DNA from: Actinomortierella ambigua
Lineage: Eukaryota; Mortierellomycota; Mortierellomycetes; Mortierellales; Mortierellaceae
NCBI GenBank assembly: GCA_016098155.1
Contig: JAAAJB010000018.1
Location: forward strand, 7,066-71,065
DNA: 64,000 nt
Direction of reading: 5' to 3'
Every line of letters starts with the position of its first letter. Position 1 is the first letter of the stretch. A program made the position numbers and the translations under genes. Under the pieces are notes generated by a model. That model ran no database searches. It was not told the DNA's origin and worked only from the letters and a program-made list of their open reading frames with translations. Of the stretch, positions 23,283-31,844 are shown one piece after another.

Positions 23283-24243
23283 TTACTCTCCACGGTACAC
23301 AACGACGTTTTTGTCCGTTTCGTAGAGCTTGATCTTGTACAGGCGGTAGTTGTCCGAAGGTGGCAAGTGTGTCTTGATGCTATCCCACAAGAACACAGCC
23401 AGGTTCTCTGTCGTACTATTATTATTGCCGTGAGCAAATGAAAAAAAAAACCACATAGTCAGAGAGGTGTCTCTTTGGTGCTATTCCTGCATCCTATGCA
23501 TCCGAAAGTTGCTATTTACCTTGGGACTGATTTGAAGAAAGGAACATCCATATCCTATTGGCGTTTTCGTGCAGTGAACAATCCAGAATGGTGGTTAGCA
23601 AGTATCCTTAGGAATCCTTCCCGCGTGCAAATTTCGCCACGTCATTCCTTCTCCTCCTCCTCAGCACACTTGCCAAGTTGCGATGATCACAAGGGTCCAT
23701 AACAGCTGTCTGTAAAGTCTTCTTCAGGTCCGAGATGTTGATGACCATGCCGGTTTCGGGATCAATCTACAAATAAAGAAGTATTAGCAGGAGTACATCA
23801 CCTCAGCCCTCGTGAGTTCGGAGTGGAGCAATGAAAAAAAAGTAAAAATGTCCCCGAGGTAAACCGAAAGGAGGTGGCTGACTCTCATTCCGTCTGCCTC
23901 GCTCCAGCTTTTCTCCCTCTTGGTTTTCTTCACTTGATGCTTGATTCCTTACCGCTCCCTGTATCGTGACTTCGACTAGCATGTGTATGTGTATGTGGGG
24001 TAAAGGGGGTGATTGGTTAGAACCAAATTGAATAAAGGCAGGGTGTCACCAACACACGACAGGGCAATTAAAGACTACACCGCGAGACAACATACTCTTG
24101 TAGTTGTGGCCATGCCCCGAGACATGATTGCATTTGCCATACAGAGCAATGTTTTGAGCTGCATCAAGGTGGTGGGAATGAAGGCGATGCGCCGCAGAGA
24201 AGTGCTCGATCCGGGTCACATAGGCTGTGCGCTGACTAGTCAT
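23283..24243 (-). CDS. 6-pyruvoyl-tetrahydropterin synthase (PTPS)
   Basis: Five exons, two of them tiny, fit: 24243-24096, 23975-23953 (23 nt), 23766-23674, 23554-23520 (35 nt) and 23415-23283. The 143-residue product is the length of animal PTPS and matches it end to end. PTPS converts 7,8-dihydroneopterin triphosphate to 6-pyruvoyl-tetrahydropterin, the middle step of tetrahydrobiopterin synthesis, in the cytosol. Zinc ligands are His19 (FSAAHRL), His44 and His46 (GHGHNYK). The catalytic Cys is Cys38 (YGKCNH). The Asp84-His85 pair (CDHRNL) and the pterin-anchoring Glu in LYETDKN are also present, and the chain ends VVYRGE. The intron after exon 3 uses a GC donor (TTG|GCAAGT). PTPS is absent from most fungi, so its presence suggests a BH4 pathway as reported for Mortierella. 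The gene is divergent from the TFIIIC gene and convergent with LYRM2. Confidence 0.93.
23555..23673 (-). other. GC-AG intron in the PTPS gene
   Basis: The donor reads TTG|GCAAGT and the acceptor CAATAG|GATATG. Phase and protein alignment (DHRNL|DMDVPFF) demand this border, and no GT in reach keeps the frame. Confidence 0.85.
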
Positions 24244-24606
24244 TATGGAGTAGTGCTTTTTGTGGGTTGTAGGCTACAATGAATGAAGGAGGGGGGGGTT
24301 AGGTATGTAGGGGAATGAAGTAAGTAGTGCGGGGAGGGAGGGAGAGAGAGAGGGGGACGGAAGGAATGCTGTCCTGTTGAAGGAGCAAAAGAAGAAACTG
24401 TTGAAGGTGAGTGGAGAGGAGACACTTGTGGAGAGAAAGAAAACAGCAAAGAAGGTGCGAGTGACGAAAGTTATGGAAGAGCCAAAAGCTTCCCACGGGC
24501 AGAAATCAGAGTGACTGTTCCTTCCAACACACACACACCACCCCATTTTTGTCATGATTCGAATCGCTCCTCTTTTTTTCAGTCGCGTAGAATCTCACCA
24601 TCAGCA
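24244..24606. other. divergent promoter between PTPS and the TFIIIC gene
   Basis: A 363-nt spacer with purine-rich blocks (GGGAGGGAGAGAGAGAG near 24333-24355) and a short CA repeat near 24530. No gene is seen; it presumably serves both starts. Confidence 0.5.
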
Positions 24607-25407
24607 ATGGAGGACCAATACGAATGGGTCGAGACCACCGAGCACATCATCTTGGAATTCGGATCTCGCAACACCCCGTCCTCCTCATGGCTGAACAACA
24701 TCGACCAAGGCATCCAACTCGTGGTAAGCATGCATCCTCGCGCCCTGAATGCCAGCACTTTGTATGGTTGCCTGTTCTTTGCCCCGAGGAGCTGACTCAC
24801 GCGCCCTTGTTGTGTTTGTTGCTGCCATTAGGGTCTCGATGGCGATGAAGTTTTCTTTCGGGCTGGTGGCACTGTGTATCAAGGGTTTTATGAAGATAAC
24901 GCGCTCAGCGAAGATCTTGTCTTCACCATCCAAGGTAAAGTGCTCAAATCCTTGCTCACATCCCTTATATATAACAAAACAGCTACCTATCGAGTAGAAC
25001 AACACTAATAATGTTTCTCAATGTTGATCTCTACTTCAATCGCAGGCGATATTCCTACGGCTCAGGAGGACGAAGAGGATGGACCCTTTGCGCAGCAGTC
25101 GTCGACACGCCGATTGGCAGGCGAGGATGAAGAGGATCTAGAGGCGTTGCAGGATGAGACCGGGTCAGTGGAGGACTACGACGAAGAACCCATTGACGCT
25201 ACTATGGAGCTCGTTGGGGTGGTGACCAAAAAGATCTTCTTTGAAAAGGTTGTCGTTGATATCAATAACCCAGCAGCATATGATGCCCGTTTGCGCCACA
25301 GCACGCAATACAAGGAACACGAAGCGGACGACGAACAAGTCACTGCCACGGCCCCTACTACGGATGGAGAGGGGACGACCAGCGAGATGGACCTTGACCG
25401 CCAATAA
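24607..25407 (+). CDS. TFIIIC triple-barrel subunit (GTF3C6/tau-like)
   Basis: Exons 24607-24723, 24832-24934 and 25046-25407 join in phase to give 193 residues. The first 75 residues look like the TFIIIC triple-barrel domain: strand EHIILEFG, then LVGLDGDEVFFRAGGTVYQGFYEDNA and LVFTI, corresponding to the LGID...ILQ...VFxGEYEDxxGT pattern of GTF3C6. An acidic insertion of about 45 residues (EDEEDGPF, GEDEEDLEALQDE) interrupts the domain. The last strands are MELVGVVTKKIFFEKVVV, and an acidic tail follows. TFIIIC recruits RNA polymerase III to tRNA and 5S genes in the nucleus. The family call rests on motif similarity, not a full match. Leader: ATCTCACCATCAGCA before the ATG. Divergent from PTPS. 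Confidence 0.65.
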
Positions 25408-26486
25408 GAGCCTTTTCGCCCTGCCCCTCGCACAAAGCCCTCAGATTTTCTTGCGAGGGAGAATTCCCTCCCCGGAGTACCAATTCGTCTCAAACTCCGC
25501 AGGCCAGGGTCACCTAGCAGTCCTATGCGGCCCCGTGGCTATGGATACATATTGGCTTTTTTGTTGTCGATCCCACTTTCACCATTCAGTCAGTTTTCCA
25601 CGCCGTGCTCTTTGAGGCGATAATCTTACGATATGAGAGACGGCGTAGCTTTGCACAACGGCAACACTCTGACCTTGCTACATTTCATCGAGCATTCAAC
25701 CAAAAAGTGTCCCAAAGTCAAGACAAGAAATCTCCAGTGACAAATATGATCAGGGTGCACACTCTGCTCCTCTCTTTCTGCCTTTCTCCAGTCGATCGAG
25801 TTGAGAAAAAAAAAGGAGTGGGACCTTTGGCCCCTTGTACGACCTTCCTGCATGGTTCAGGGTCCCAGCAGCAGGGTGAATCTCTATCTGATCCAGATTA
25901 GGCCAATCATACAGGTTGGCACTCAGGCATTCGCCACCTCGCCCAAGACCTGCCTTGGATGTTTTCCTGAATCAGCCGGCGGTCGAAACAGCACCTCCTG
26001 ACCTTGAACAAAAGCCTCCGCACCCCTGATTTGTTCTCTCCTACACTCTGTGGCAATTAAAGTAATTCAAGTCAGGTACCCCTTCCTAAAAGTTTATTGT
26101 TTTTCCTGCCCACTCAGCAGGAGCCCATCGTGCCCCTGAGTAAACCATATCTCCCTTCCCCCCAGCAGCAGCAGCAGCCAGCAGTGTGCCTGTGGGCGGG
26201 CGTAGGCTAATTGACAATACCACACCCCGCAAATGAATGCAGCGGAGAGGGGGACCCAGATCCTTTGTCACACATTGATTATATGGGCCCCAAGTTGCCG
26301 CCATTAGCAACAACACAAAAAGCTATAAGAACCGGCAGTTCCCCAACCTTGGTAGGCAGTTTTTACTCCTCGCTAGAGCCCACTCACTACCTTCTACGAC
26401 TCCTCTCCCTCACAACCACCACCACCCTACCGTCTAACCCCTCACCCATTTCCCTAATCGCTCCCACTGTCATATTTCCTACACAG
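25408..26486. other. intergenic region upstream of the first GH16 gene
   Basis: No gene is supported; short frames only. It contains a CAG/CAGCAG run near 26166-26182, a TATA-like CTATAAGA at 26323-26330 and a CCACCACC/CTC-rich leader before the GH16 start. Confidence 0.5.
26323..26330 (+). promoter_or_regulatory. TATA-like box of GH16 gene 1
   Basis: CTATAAGA lies about 160 nt before the ATG at 26487, followed by a pyrimidine-rich transcription-start-like tract. Confidence 0.4.
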
Positions 26487-27233
26487 ATGGCAGTATTTCA
26501 ATTCTACCAGCTGGTTGCCTTTGCCCTGGCGACACTCCTCGTCTCTCTGAATGTCGCCGTCGGCGCTCGGTACGGCACGGGCCCAGCAATCATGTCGATC
26601 GACGACCACAACGACTTTATCGTCGCACAAGGCTTTCCAGCGCCCGGCCGCGGCTGCCAATACACGTCGAAGCAGGTTCTGGACAACCCAGGCAACGGCG
26701 CCGGTTCCAAGATCACGATTGCCAAGGGAGGCCCTGGCGGTATCCCCTACTCGTGCGGCGAGTTGATCTGGAAGCGCGAGAAGCTGACGTACGGCAAGTA
26801 CTCTGTCGACATGAAGACACCCCCGAATGCCGTGGGCCATGTGACGGCCTTCTTCCTGATCGCCAACGGCAAGACCGAGATTGATGTGGAGCTGACGGGT
26901 CTGTACCCAAAGCGTGCCTGGTTCAACATCTGGAAGGGCAGCAAGCAGTCGCCCAAGCCTTACGAGCTCGGCTTCAGCACCTCGAGCGGCTGGCACAACT
27001 ATGCCTTTGACTGGCGCCCGAGCTCGGTCGCCTTCTTCGTCGACGGCAAGATGGTTATGAACCGCACCGATGTCTCCACCACTCCCCCAAGCCAGACCAA
27101 CTACCGCCTCGCCCTGAATGCTTGGACCCAAGTCAACCAGGAGGGCGGCCCTGGTTGGGCTGGTCGCTTCAAGTGGCCCAGCAACGGCCAGGCCCCCGAG
27201 GCTCATTTCCGCAACATGAAGTACGAGCCTTAA
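26487..27233 (+). CDS. secreted GH16-type glucanase/lectin fold protein (paralog 1)
   Basis: This is a single exon of 248 residues. A signal peptide occupies about 1-26 (FALATLLVSLNVAVG). The mature chain is a concanavalin-A-like GH16 jelly roll. The catalytic motif is complete as TEIDVELTG, with first Glu as nucleophile, Asp and second Glu as acid/base, in the strand after VGHVTAFFLIANGK. Other GH16 landmarks are CGELIWKRE, KLTYGKYSVDMKTP and WHNYAFDWRPSSVAFFVDG. Two cysteines (GRGCQY and YSCGEL) likely pair. GH16 enzymes cleave or transfer beta-1,3/1,4-glucans, and in fungi they often remodel the wall. The exact substrate cannot be read from sequence. It is the first and shortest of three tandem paralogs here. 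It lacks a GPI signal, so it is probably released or wall-associated. Confidence 0.9.
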   Translation: MAVFQFYQLVAFALATLLVSLNVAVGARYGTGPAIMSIDDHNDFIVAQGFPAPGRGCQYTSKQVLDNPGNGAGSKITIAKGGPGGIPYSCGELIWKREKLTYGKYSVDMKTPPNAVGHVTAFFLIANGKTEIDVELTGLYPKRAWFNIWKGSKQSPKPYELGFSTSSGWHNYAFDWRPSSVAFFVDGKMVMNRTDVSTTPPSQTNYRLALNAWTQVNQEGGPGWAGRFKWPSNGQAPEAHFRNMKYEP

Positions 27234-27896
27234 AAGAAGAAAGAAAAAAATAAGCAATGCAACGAAGAGGGACCCTTGTCGGCCGGCTGGCCCGGCGATT
27301 CATTGGACCTCTTTCTTCGACTTTTTCCCTCCTCCACCCTCCCTTTATTATGTAACATTAGACTTTTAGAATGCTATTAAACGGCAACACCCATTCCCCC
27401 ACCATATGAGCTTGTTTGAGATTTGGAGTTTGTTTGTTAGTGGTCAGGAGAACTTTTGACTCCTTGAGTTCCTACCCCTGTGGATTGTCGCGATGTAGAC
27501 TTGCCTTCCCCTGTTTTGCCAGCAGCCCACACCTGCGGCAAGCCTTTTGGAACGCTTTAGATGATGTAGGTTATCTCAAAACGAACTGTCATAAAAAAAA
27601 ATAGAGCTTTTGAGAGCCCGTTGGAGATAGTTTGTTTTGAGACCACACCATCCAGCAGCTCGTGCATCTTGCGTATGTGGCCCCCACACCTTGCATGATA
27701 ACAAATATCGACGAAAGGGGGCAGGAAAGGGCGTCCTGCGCAAACTACAAGCCGTCCGATAATTCATCAACTTTCCTTTGAGCTTTAAAGCGTTTGAATC
27801 CTCTCTCCCTTTCATTCTCTGTTCAACATTTTCAACACACATACCCAAACTCCAAACCTTCCTTCTCCACACTTTATACCCACAGCACAGCCAGCA
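27234..27896. other. spacer between GH16 paralogs 1 and 2
   Basis: No gene is seen. The first part is the 3' region of paralog 1, with an ATTAAA-like signal near 27376. The second is the promoter of paralog 2, ending in a CCACACTTTATACCCACAGC leader. Confidence 0.5.
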
Positions 27897-28928
27897 ATGA
27901 CACATCATCATCTATCGGCGCTGCTCGCCTTTGCGTTGACAATACTGCGCCTTTCGTCAAGCGCGCCGATTGACACAGGTCCATTGGATAGTAGTCCTGA
28001 TATTTTCCCCGCCAGAGACAGCCCCATCGACATCGCCCTCGCAGAACAAGGATTCATACTGTCCGATCAGTATCCCAAAGGCATTGGCCCCGTTCGGCTG
28101 TCGGTGGACAACCTTTATAACTTGCTGGTCTCTCCAAACAGCTCATACGGCCATGATTATTACGTAGGCACCGGCGCGGCGTTCCTGTCGATGGACAACC
28201 CTGCCAACGGATTTACATTGGCCGACAACAGCAAGGCACCTGGAGGTGGGTGCCAATATTCACGGCACCAGGTCCGCGTCGGTGGGTTTGGCCAGCGTCA
28301 TGGAGAGGGCACGACGATAGCGCTTGGGCGGAGACGGCGGAAGGAAGAAAGCGACGAGGTGGTGGGGATCCCCCTGGACACGCCCTTCACCAATGCGACC
28401 GCGGCCACCATCTCTCACTTGAACCAAAACGACAATGCGCCATTTGCCTGTGGAGAGCTCTTTTGGAAGCGCGAGCGGGCCACCTATGGGCGATACTCGG
28501 CCGATATTCGGACGCCCGTTGGTAAGGCCATCGGTCATGTGACGGGGTTCTACCTGCGGAGCCGGAATGGGGAGACTGAGCTGGATATCGAGCTGACGGG
28601 TTTGCGAAAGGATCGGGTCTGGTTAAACGTTTGGACGGCGGACAAGCAACATCCGGTCAATGTCACAGTACCGTTCAGCACGTCCGATAACTGGCACAAT
28701 TATGCGATCGAGTGGCGGGCTATGTGGGTCGCGTTCTACATCGACGACCGCTTGATGTTGAACCGGACAGATCTCCAAACCGTCCCGCCGGACCAGGCCA
28801 ATTACCGGGTGGCGTTCAATGCTTGGCCGCAGATGGTCTTTGACCCCACTTGGGCTGGAAACTTTAAGTGGCCCGAGGATGGTCATGGACCTGAAACTCA
28901 CTTTCGCAACTTTAGATATGTACCTTGA
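27897..28928 (+). CDS. secreted GH16-type protein (paralog 2, with insertions)
   Basis: This is a single exon of 343 residues. The signal peptide is about 1-23 (LLAFALTILRLSSSA). An extra region of about 75 residues with no motif precedes the GH16 fold (PARDSPIDIALAEQGF...). The core repeats the landmarks of paralog 1: GGGCQYSRHQV, FACGELFWKRERATYGRYSADI, IGHVTGFYLR, the catalytic TELDIELTG and WHNYAIEWRAMWVAFYIDD. Between the two core cysteines lies an insertion absent from paralog 1, of roughly 35-40 residues, basic then Thr/Asn-rich (GRRRRKEESDEV, NATAATISHLNQN). Both catalytic acids are retained, so it may be active on beta-glucan. Several N-glycosylation sequons (NSS, NAT, NVT, NRT) fit secretion. 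Tandem position and sequence indicate duplication from a shared ancestor. Confidence 0.88.
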   Translation: MTHHHLSALLAFALTILRLSSSAPIDTGPLDSSPDIFPARDSPIDIALAEQGFILSDQYPKGIGPVRLSVDNLYNLLVSPNSSYGHDYYVGTGAAFLSMDNPANGFTLADNSKAPGGGCQYSRHQVRVGGFGQRHGEGTTIALGRRRRKEESDEVVGIPLDTPFTNATAATISHLNQNDNAPFACGELFWKRERATYGRYSADIRTPVGKAIGHVTGFYLRSRNGETELDIELTGLRKDRVWLNVWTADKQHPVNVTVPFSTSDNWHNYAIEWRAMWVAFYIDDRLMLNRTDLQTVPPDQANYRVAFNAWPQMVFDPTWAGNFKWPEDGHGPETHFRNFRYVP

Positions 28929-30039
28929 TCAGTTTTTTTTTTTAAAAAAAGCTCGTATACCTCCTTTGTTAAGCGTTGCTTCAAGTCTACACGATGTACG
29001 GTAGTTTCATTCTAAAGTCCCTACATTTTTCTTGACGTTTGACCTCCCTGTCATCACAGGTGAGCGATAATCGCGAGGCGGGATTGAGGGTGGGGGACTG
29101 AGCAATACGCCAATCAATAGTCTCGCAGGAAGAGACCCGCATAACGTAAGTAGTGACGAAATGGGTGGCGTGAACAAAAAAATACAAAGTCCCCGGCGGC
29201 CAAGCGACTGGCCTTTTTGATCTGTAAAAGTCTGTTACTCTCCCCCGCGTGTAGCTCAATCCTCACTTTAGCAATTTGGAGGAAACTATGGGTGGCGCAA
29301 CAACCTGAGTTTTGTGCCTCTTCAAACTCGCAGTTGTCTCATTCCAGGATTTCTCGTGGTACGATGTACCCATTCTGATTTCACCTACATTCCTGCAGGC
29401 ATTTTTTTTTCTCTCCAGGTGACCCTGTGTTGGGCTGGGTTACGAGTCAATTGGTGTTGGATCAGATTGCATCAGTCCCTCCTCCTTGCAACTGTGAAGA
29501 ATGTGAAGCAGGAACATTTTGTCTACGCACTCAATGTGTTTGTGTGGTACAGAGTAGCGCGTCCTCTTCATATCATTATCATCGTATAGTGACCCTTTAT
29601 GATTTGATATGGATGTCGCGCTATGGCGGTATAAGAGCAAAATCGAGGTCGACGGTGCAGATTCCATTCCACTCCGAGAACAATTGAGCGTGGCATTGCT
29701 TCGACCGATCAATTGACAGAAAAGAGTAGGGGAATAATGAAACTGAACCCATTGTGTGTCACTCCTGAGGCACAAAGCATTCATCCCAACACCAAAGACC
29801 CTGTCACTTCCAATGCATCCCAGATTTAACACTCTTCATTCGTTAGAAGCCAACGGGCGGTAAAGAAAAAGAAAATATATGGAGTCTCAGCGATTCGTCG
29901 CCTGGAGTGGCAATGGGTTCGCTCTTTCCCTTTTAAAACCCACACACCTTCGCTCTCTCCCCCAAAGACACACACCCTTTTTCTCCAACAACATCTCCAT
30001 CTCACTTTTTCCACAAAAGTCCAACCTACAAATCAAAAA
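28929..30039. other. spacer between GH16 paralogs 2 and 3
   Basis: A 1.1 kb stretch with no supported gene. It has ordinary mixed sequence, a TTTTAAAAC element near 29931-29940 and a CA-rich leader (ACACACACCC) upstream of paralog 3. Confidence 0.5.
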
Positions 30040-31113
30040 ATGAGGTGTGTACCCATCAGCTCCACCCTGCTGCTGGTGCTATCAGCCATGGTCGTTGCCG
30101 TCCTTGGCGGCCCATCCACCGATCACAAGGACGACATCAAGGTCGTGCCGATGATGGATGTGCCCGACTCGGTTGGGCACTCCATCAAACCGGTGTTCCA
30201 TCGTCCGCCTAGCAAGACAATCGTCCAACCCCAGGGCGCCGACGATTCAGACTCGTCAGACTCGTCAGATGAGACCACCGAAGACGACTACATGCAGCAG
30301 ATGAACGATCCTAACAATCAAGAGAATCCCGACAACAACCTGGGTGACATCTCTGCCTACGGCGACCCTTACTACGAGTCCATGTCCAACCATGACAACT
30401 TTATCGTCGCAGACGGATACGGTCCCAAGCGATGGGGTATGTGTGAGAAAGAAAGAAAGAAAGAAAGAGTTACGCGTCAGCAGCAAAGTAAACACTCAAT
30501 AGCAATCATGCTCACCCTAAAGCGCTTATCCTTTGACAAAAAAAAAGGCTGCTCGTTCAGAGACACCCAAGTTCACAAGGCAAAAGGCTTCACCAGGATC
30601 ACCATCGGCAAGGACTCGGACAGCAAGCCGTATTCTTGCGGCGAGCTGATCTGGCGCCAAGAGGACCTGACCTACGGCCGGTACTCGATGGACATCATGG
30701 CCTCCAACGTTGTTGGCCATGTCACGTCCTTCTTCCTCATTGCCGAGGGCGAGACCGAGATAGACGTGGAGATCACAGGACTGAAGCCCAACGTCCTCTG
30801 GTGCAACGTCTGGCACGGCAACCGCCAGAACCCCGTCTCCATCGACCTCCCCTTCAGCACCCACGTGGGCTGGCACAACTATGCCTTTGACTGGCGCAAG
30901 AACGGCATCACCTGGTACGTCGACGGCCAGATGATCTTCAACCGCTCCGACATCCCCACCACTGCCCCCGACGATACCTCGTACAGGGTCGCCATCAACT
31001 CGTGGACCCAGGTCAACCCAGAAGTCAACATCGAATGGGCCGGCAAGTTTGTCTATCCAAAGGACGGCCACATCCCCGAGTCCCGCTTCCGAAACTTTCG
31101 CTATTCGCCTTGA
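30040..31113 (+). CDS. secreted GH16-type protein (paralog 3, one intron)
   Basis: Exons 30040-30436 and 30548-31113 give about 320 residues. The 111-nt intron (GTATGT...AAAAAG) is a multiple of three without an in-frame stop, so the unspliced frame also stays open. The removal is justified because it joins RWG|CSFRDTQ, matching GRGCQY and GGGCQY in the two neighbours. A signal peptide spans 1-23 (LLLVLSAMVVAVLG). Then come about 90 acidic/Ser-rich residues (DDSDSSDSSDETTEDDY) and the GH16 core: YSCGELIWRQEDLTYGRYSMDI, VGHVTSFFLIAEG, catalytic TEIDVEITG, WHNYAFDWRKNGITWYVDG. Both catalytic Glu residues are present. The C-terminus RFRNFRYSP is shared with the paralogs (HFRNMKYEP, HFRNFRYVP). 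Confidence 0.9.
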   Translation: MRCVPISSTLLLVLSAMVVAVLGGPSTDHKDDIKVVPMMDVPDSVGHSIKPVFHRPPSKTIVQPQGADDSDSSDSSDETTEDDYMQQMNDPNNQENPDNNLGDISAYGDPYYESMSNHDNFIVADGYGPKRWGMCEKERKKERVTRQQQSKHSIAIMLTLKRLSFDKKKGCSFRDTQVHKAKGFTRITIGKDSDSKPYSCGELIWRQEDLTYGRYSMDIMASNVVGHVTSFFLIAEGETEIDVEITGLKPNVLWCNVWHGNRQNPVSIDLPFSTHVGWHNYAFDWRKNGITWYVDGQMIFNRSDIPTTAPDDTSYRVAINSWTQVNPEVNIEWAGKFVYPKDGHIPESRFRNFRYSP

Positions 31114-31844
31114 CTAGATGGCCCCCATCGCAACAACACTCGCTATTTTCCGACCCCTACTCCAAGGCACATCCAGCCTCGCCCTTCTTCTTCTGCTGCA
31201 CCTCAAGCTCCTGCACAACTCACCACGGCCCCCAAGAGTGACGCTACCCCTCTTCCGTCACCTCCCTCCCATGTCACGTTTATCGTCCTGGCCACTACCG
31301 CTGCCGCGCTCATCTTTGGCACCACAGTGTTCCTCCTACTATAGCTTGGCTTCTTTTTTTCGTGAGGATTTTTTTATAAAGCTTTGAGCAGTCATTTTTT
31401 TTGTAAGTATATAATTGTACAGACTGAAAAAAGGGGGAAAAAAAAGACGAAAGGAAATAGCTGTCTCCCCTTTTGGCTAATGACTTTGACTTGTACAAGA
31501 AAAGAGGGAGAAAAAAAAGGAGACATGGGTAAGGCGCAGCCTTCAGCGGACGGAGTGCTTCGAACGTCCGGAAAGATAAAAAAAAATGACATTTCAAGGA
31601 TTGGAGGTAAAAGAACAGATCTGAAAAAAGCATATAGTACAGGTATGATATGAAAAAAAGAGAGAATAGATGCCAAGCTGGGGAAAGGTGGTGTTGTAGA
31701 TGCGTTTGCGAGAGAGCCAGAGATTATCCCTTAATAGTAGGAAAACGTATCGGCAGTTGAGAAAAAAAAAAGAGGAGGAGTGAAAAAAAAAAAGAAAATG
31801 TGGCGTTTCCTCCTCTTTGTCGTTGCGTTGGAGGCGACCATCGC
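31114..31844. other. convergent intergenic region (GH16-3 / STS1)
   Basis: The first 200 nt downstream of paralog 3 stay open in another frame and encode Thr/Ala/Leu-rich sequence (TFIVLATTAAALIFGTTVFLLL in the + frame through 31278-31340). This could be a relic of a C-terminal membrane or GPI segment. Otherwise A-rich and T-rich runs; no gene is supported. Confidence 0.4.

Noticed and set aside
26178..31345. GH16 cluster as part of a metabolic gene cluster
   Set aside because: Flanking genes (TFIIIC, STS1) are housekeeping and in mixed orientation; tandem duplication is enough to explain the array.
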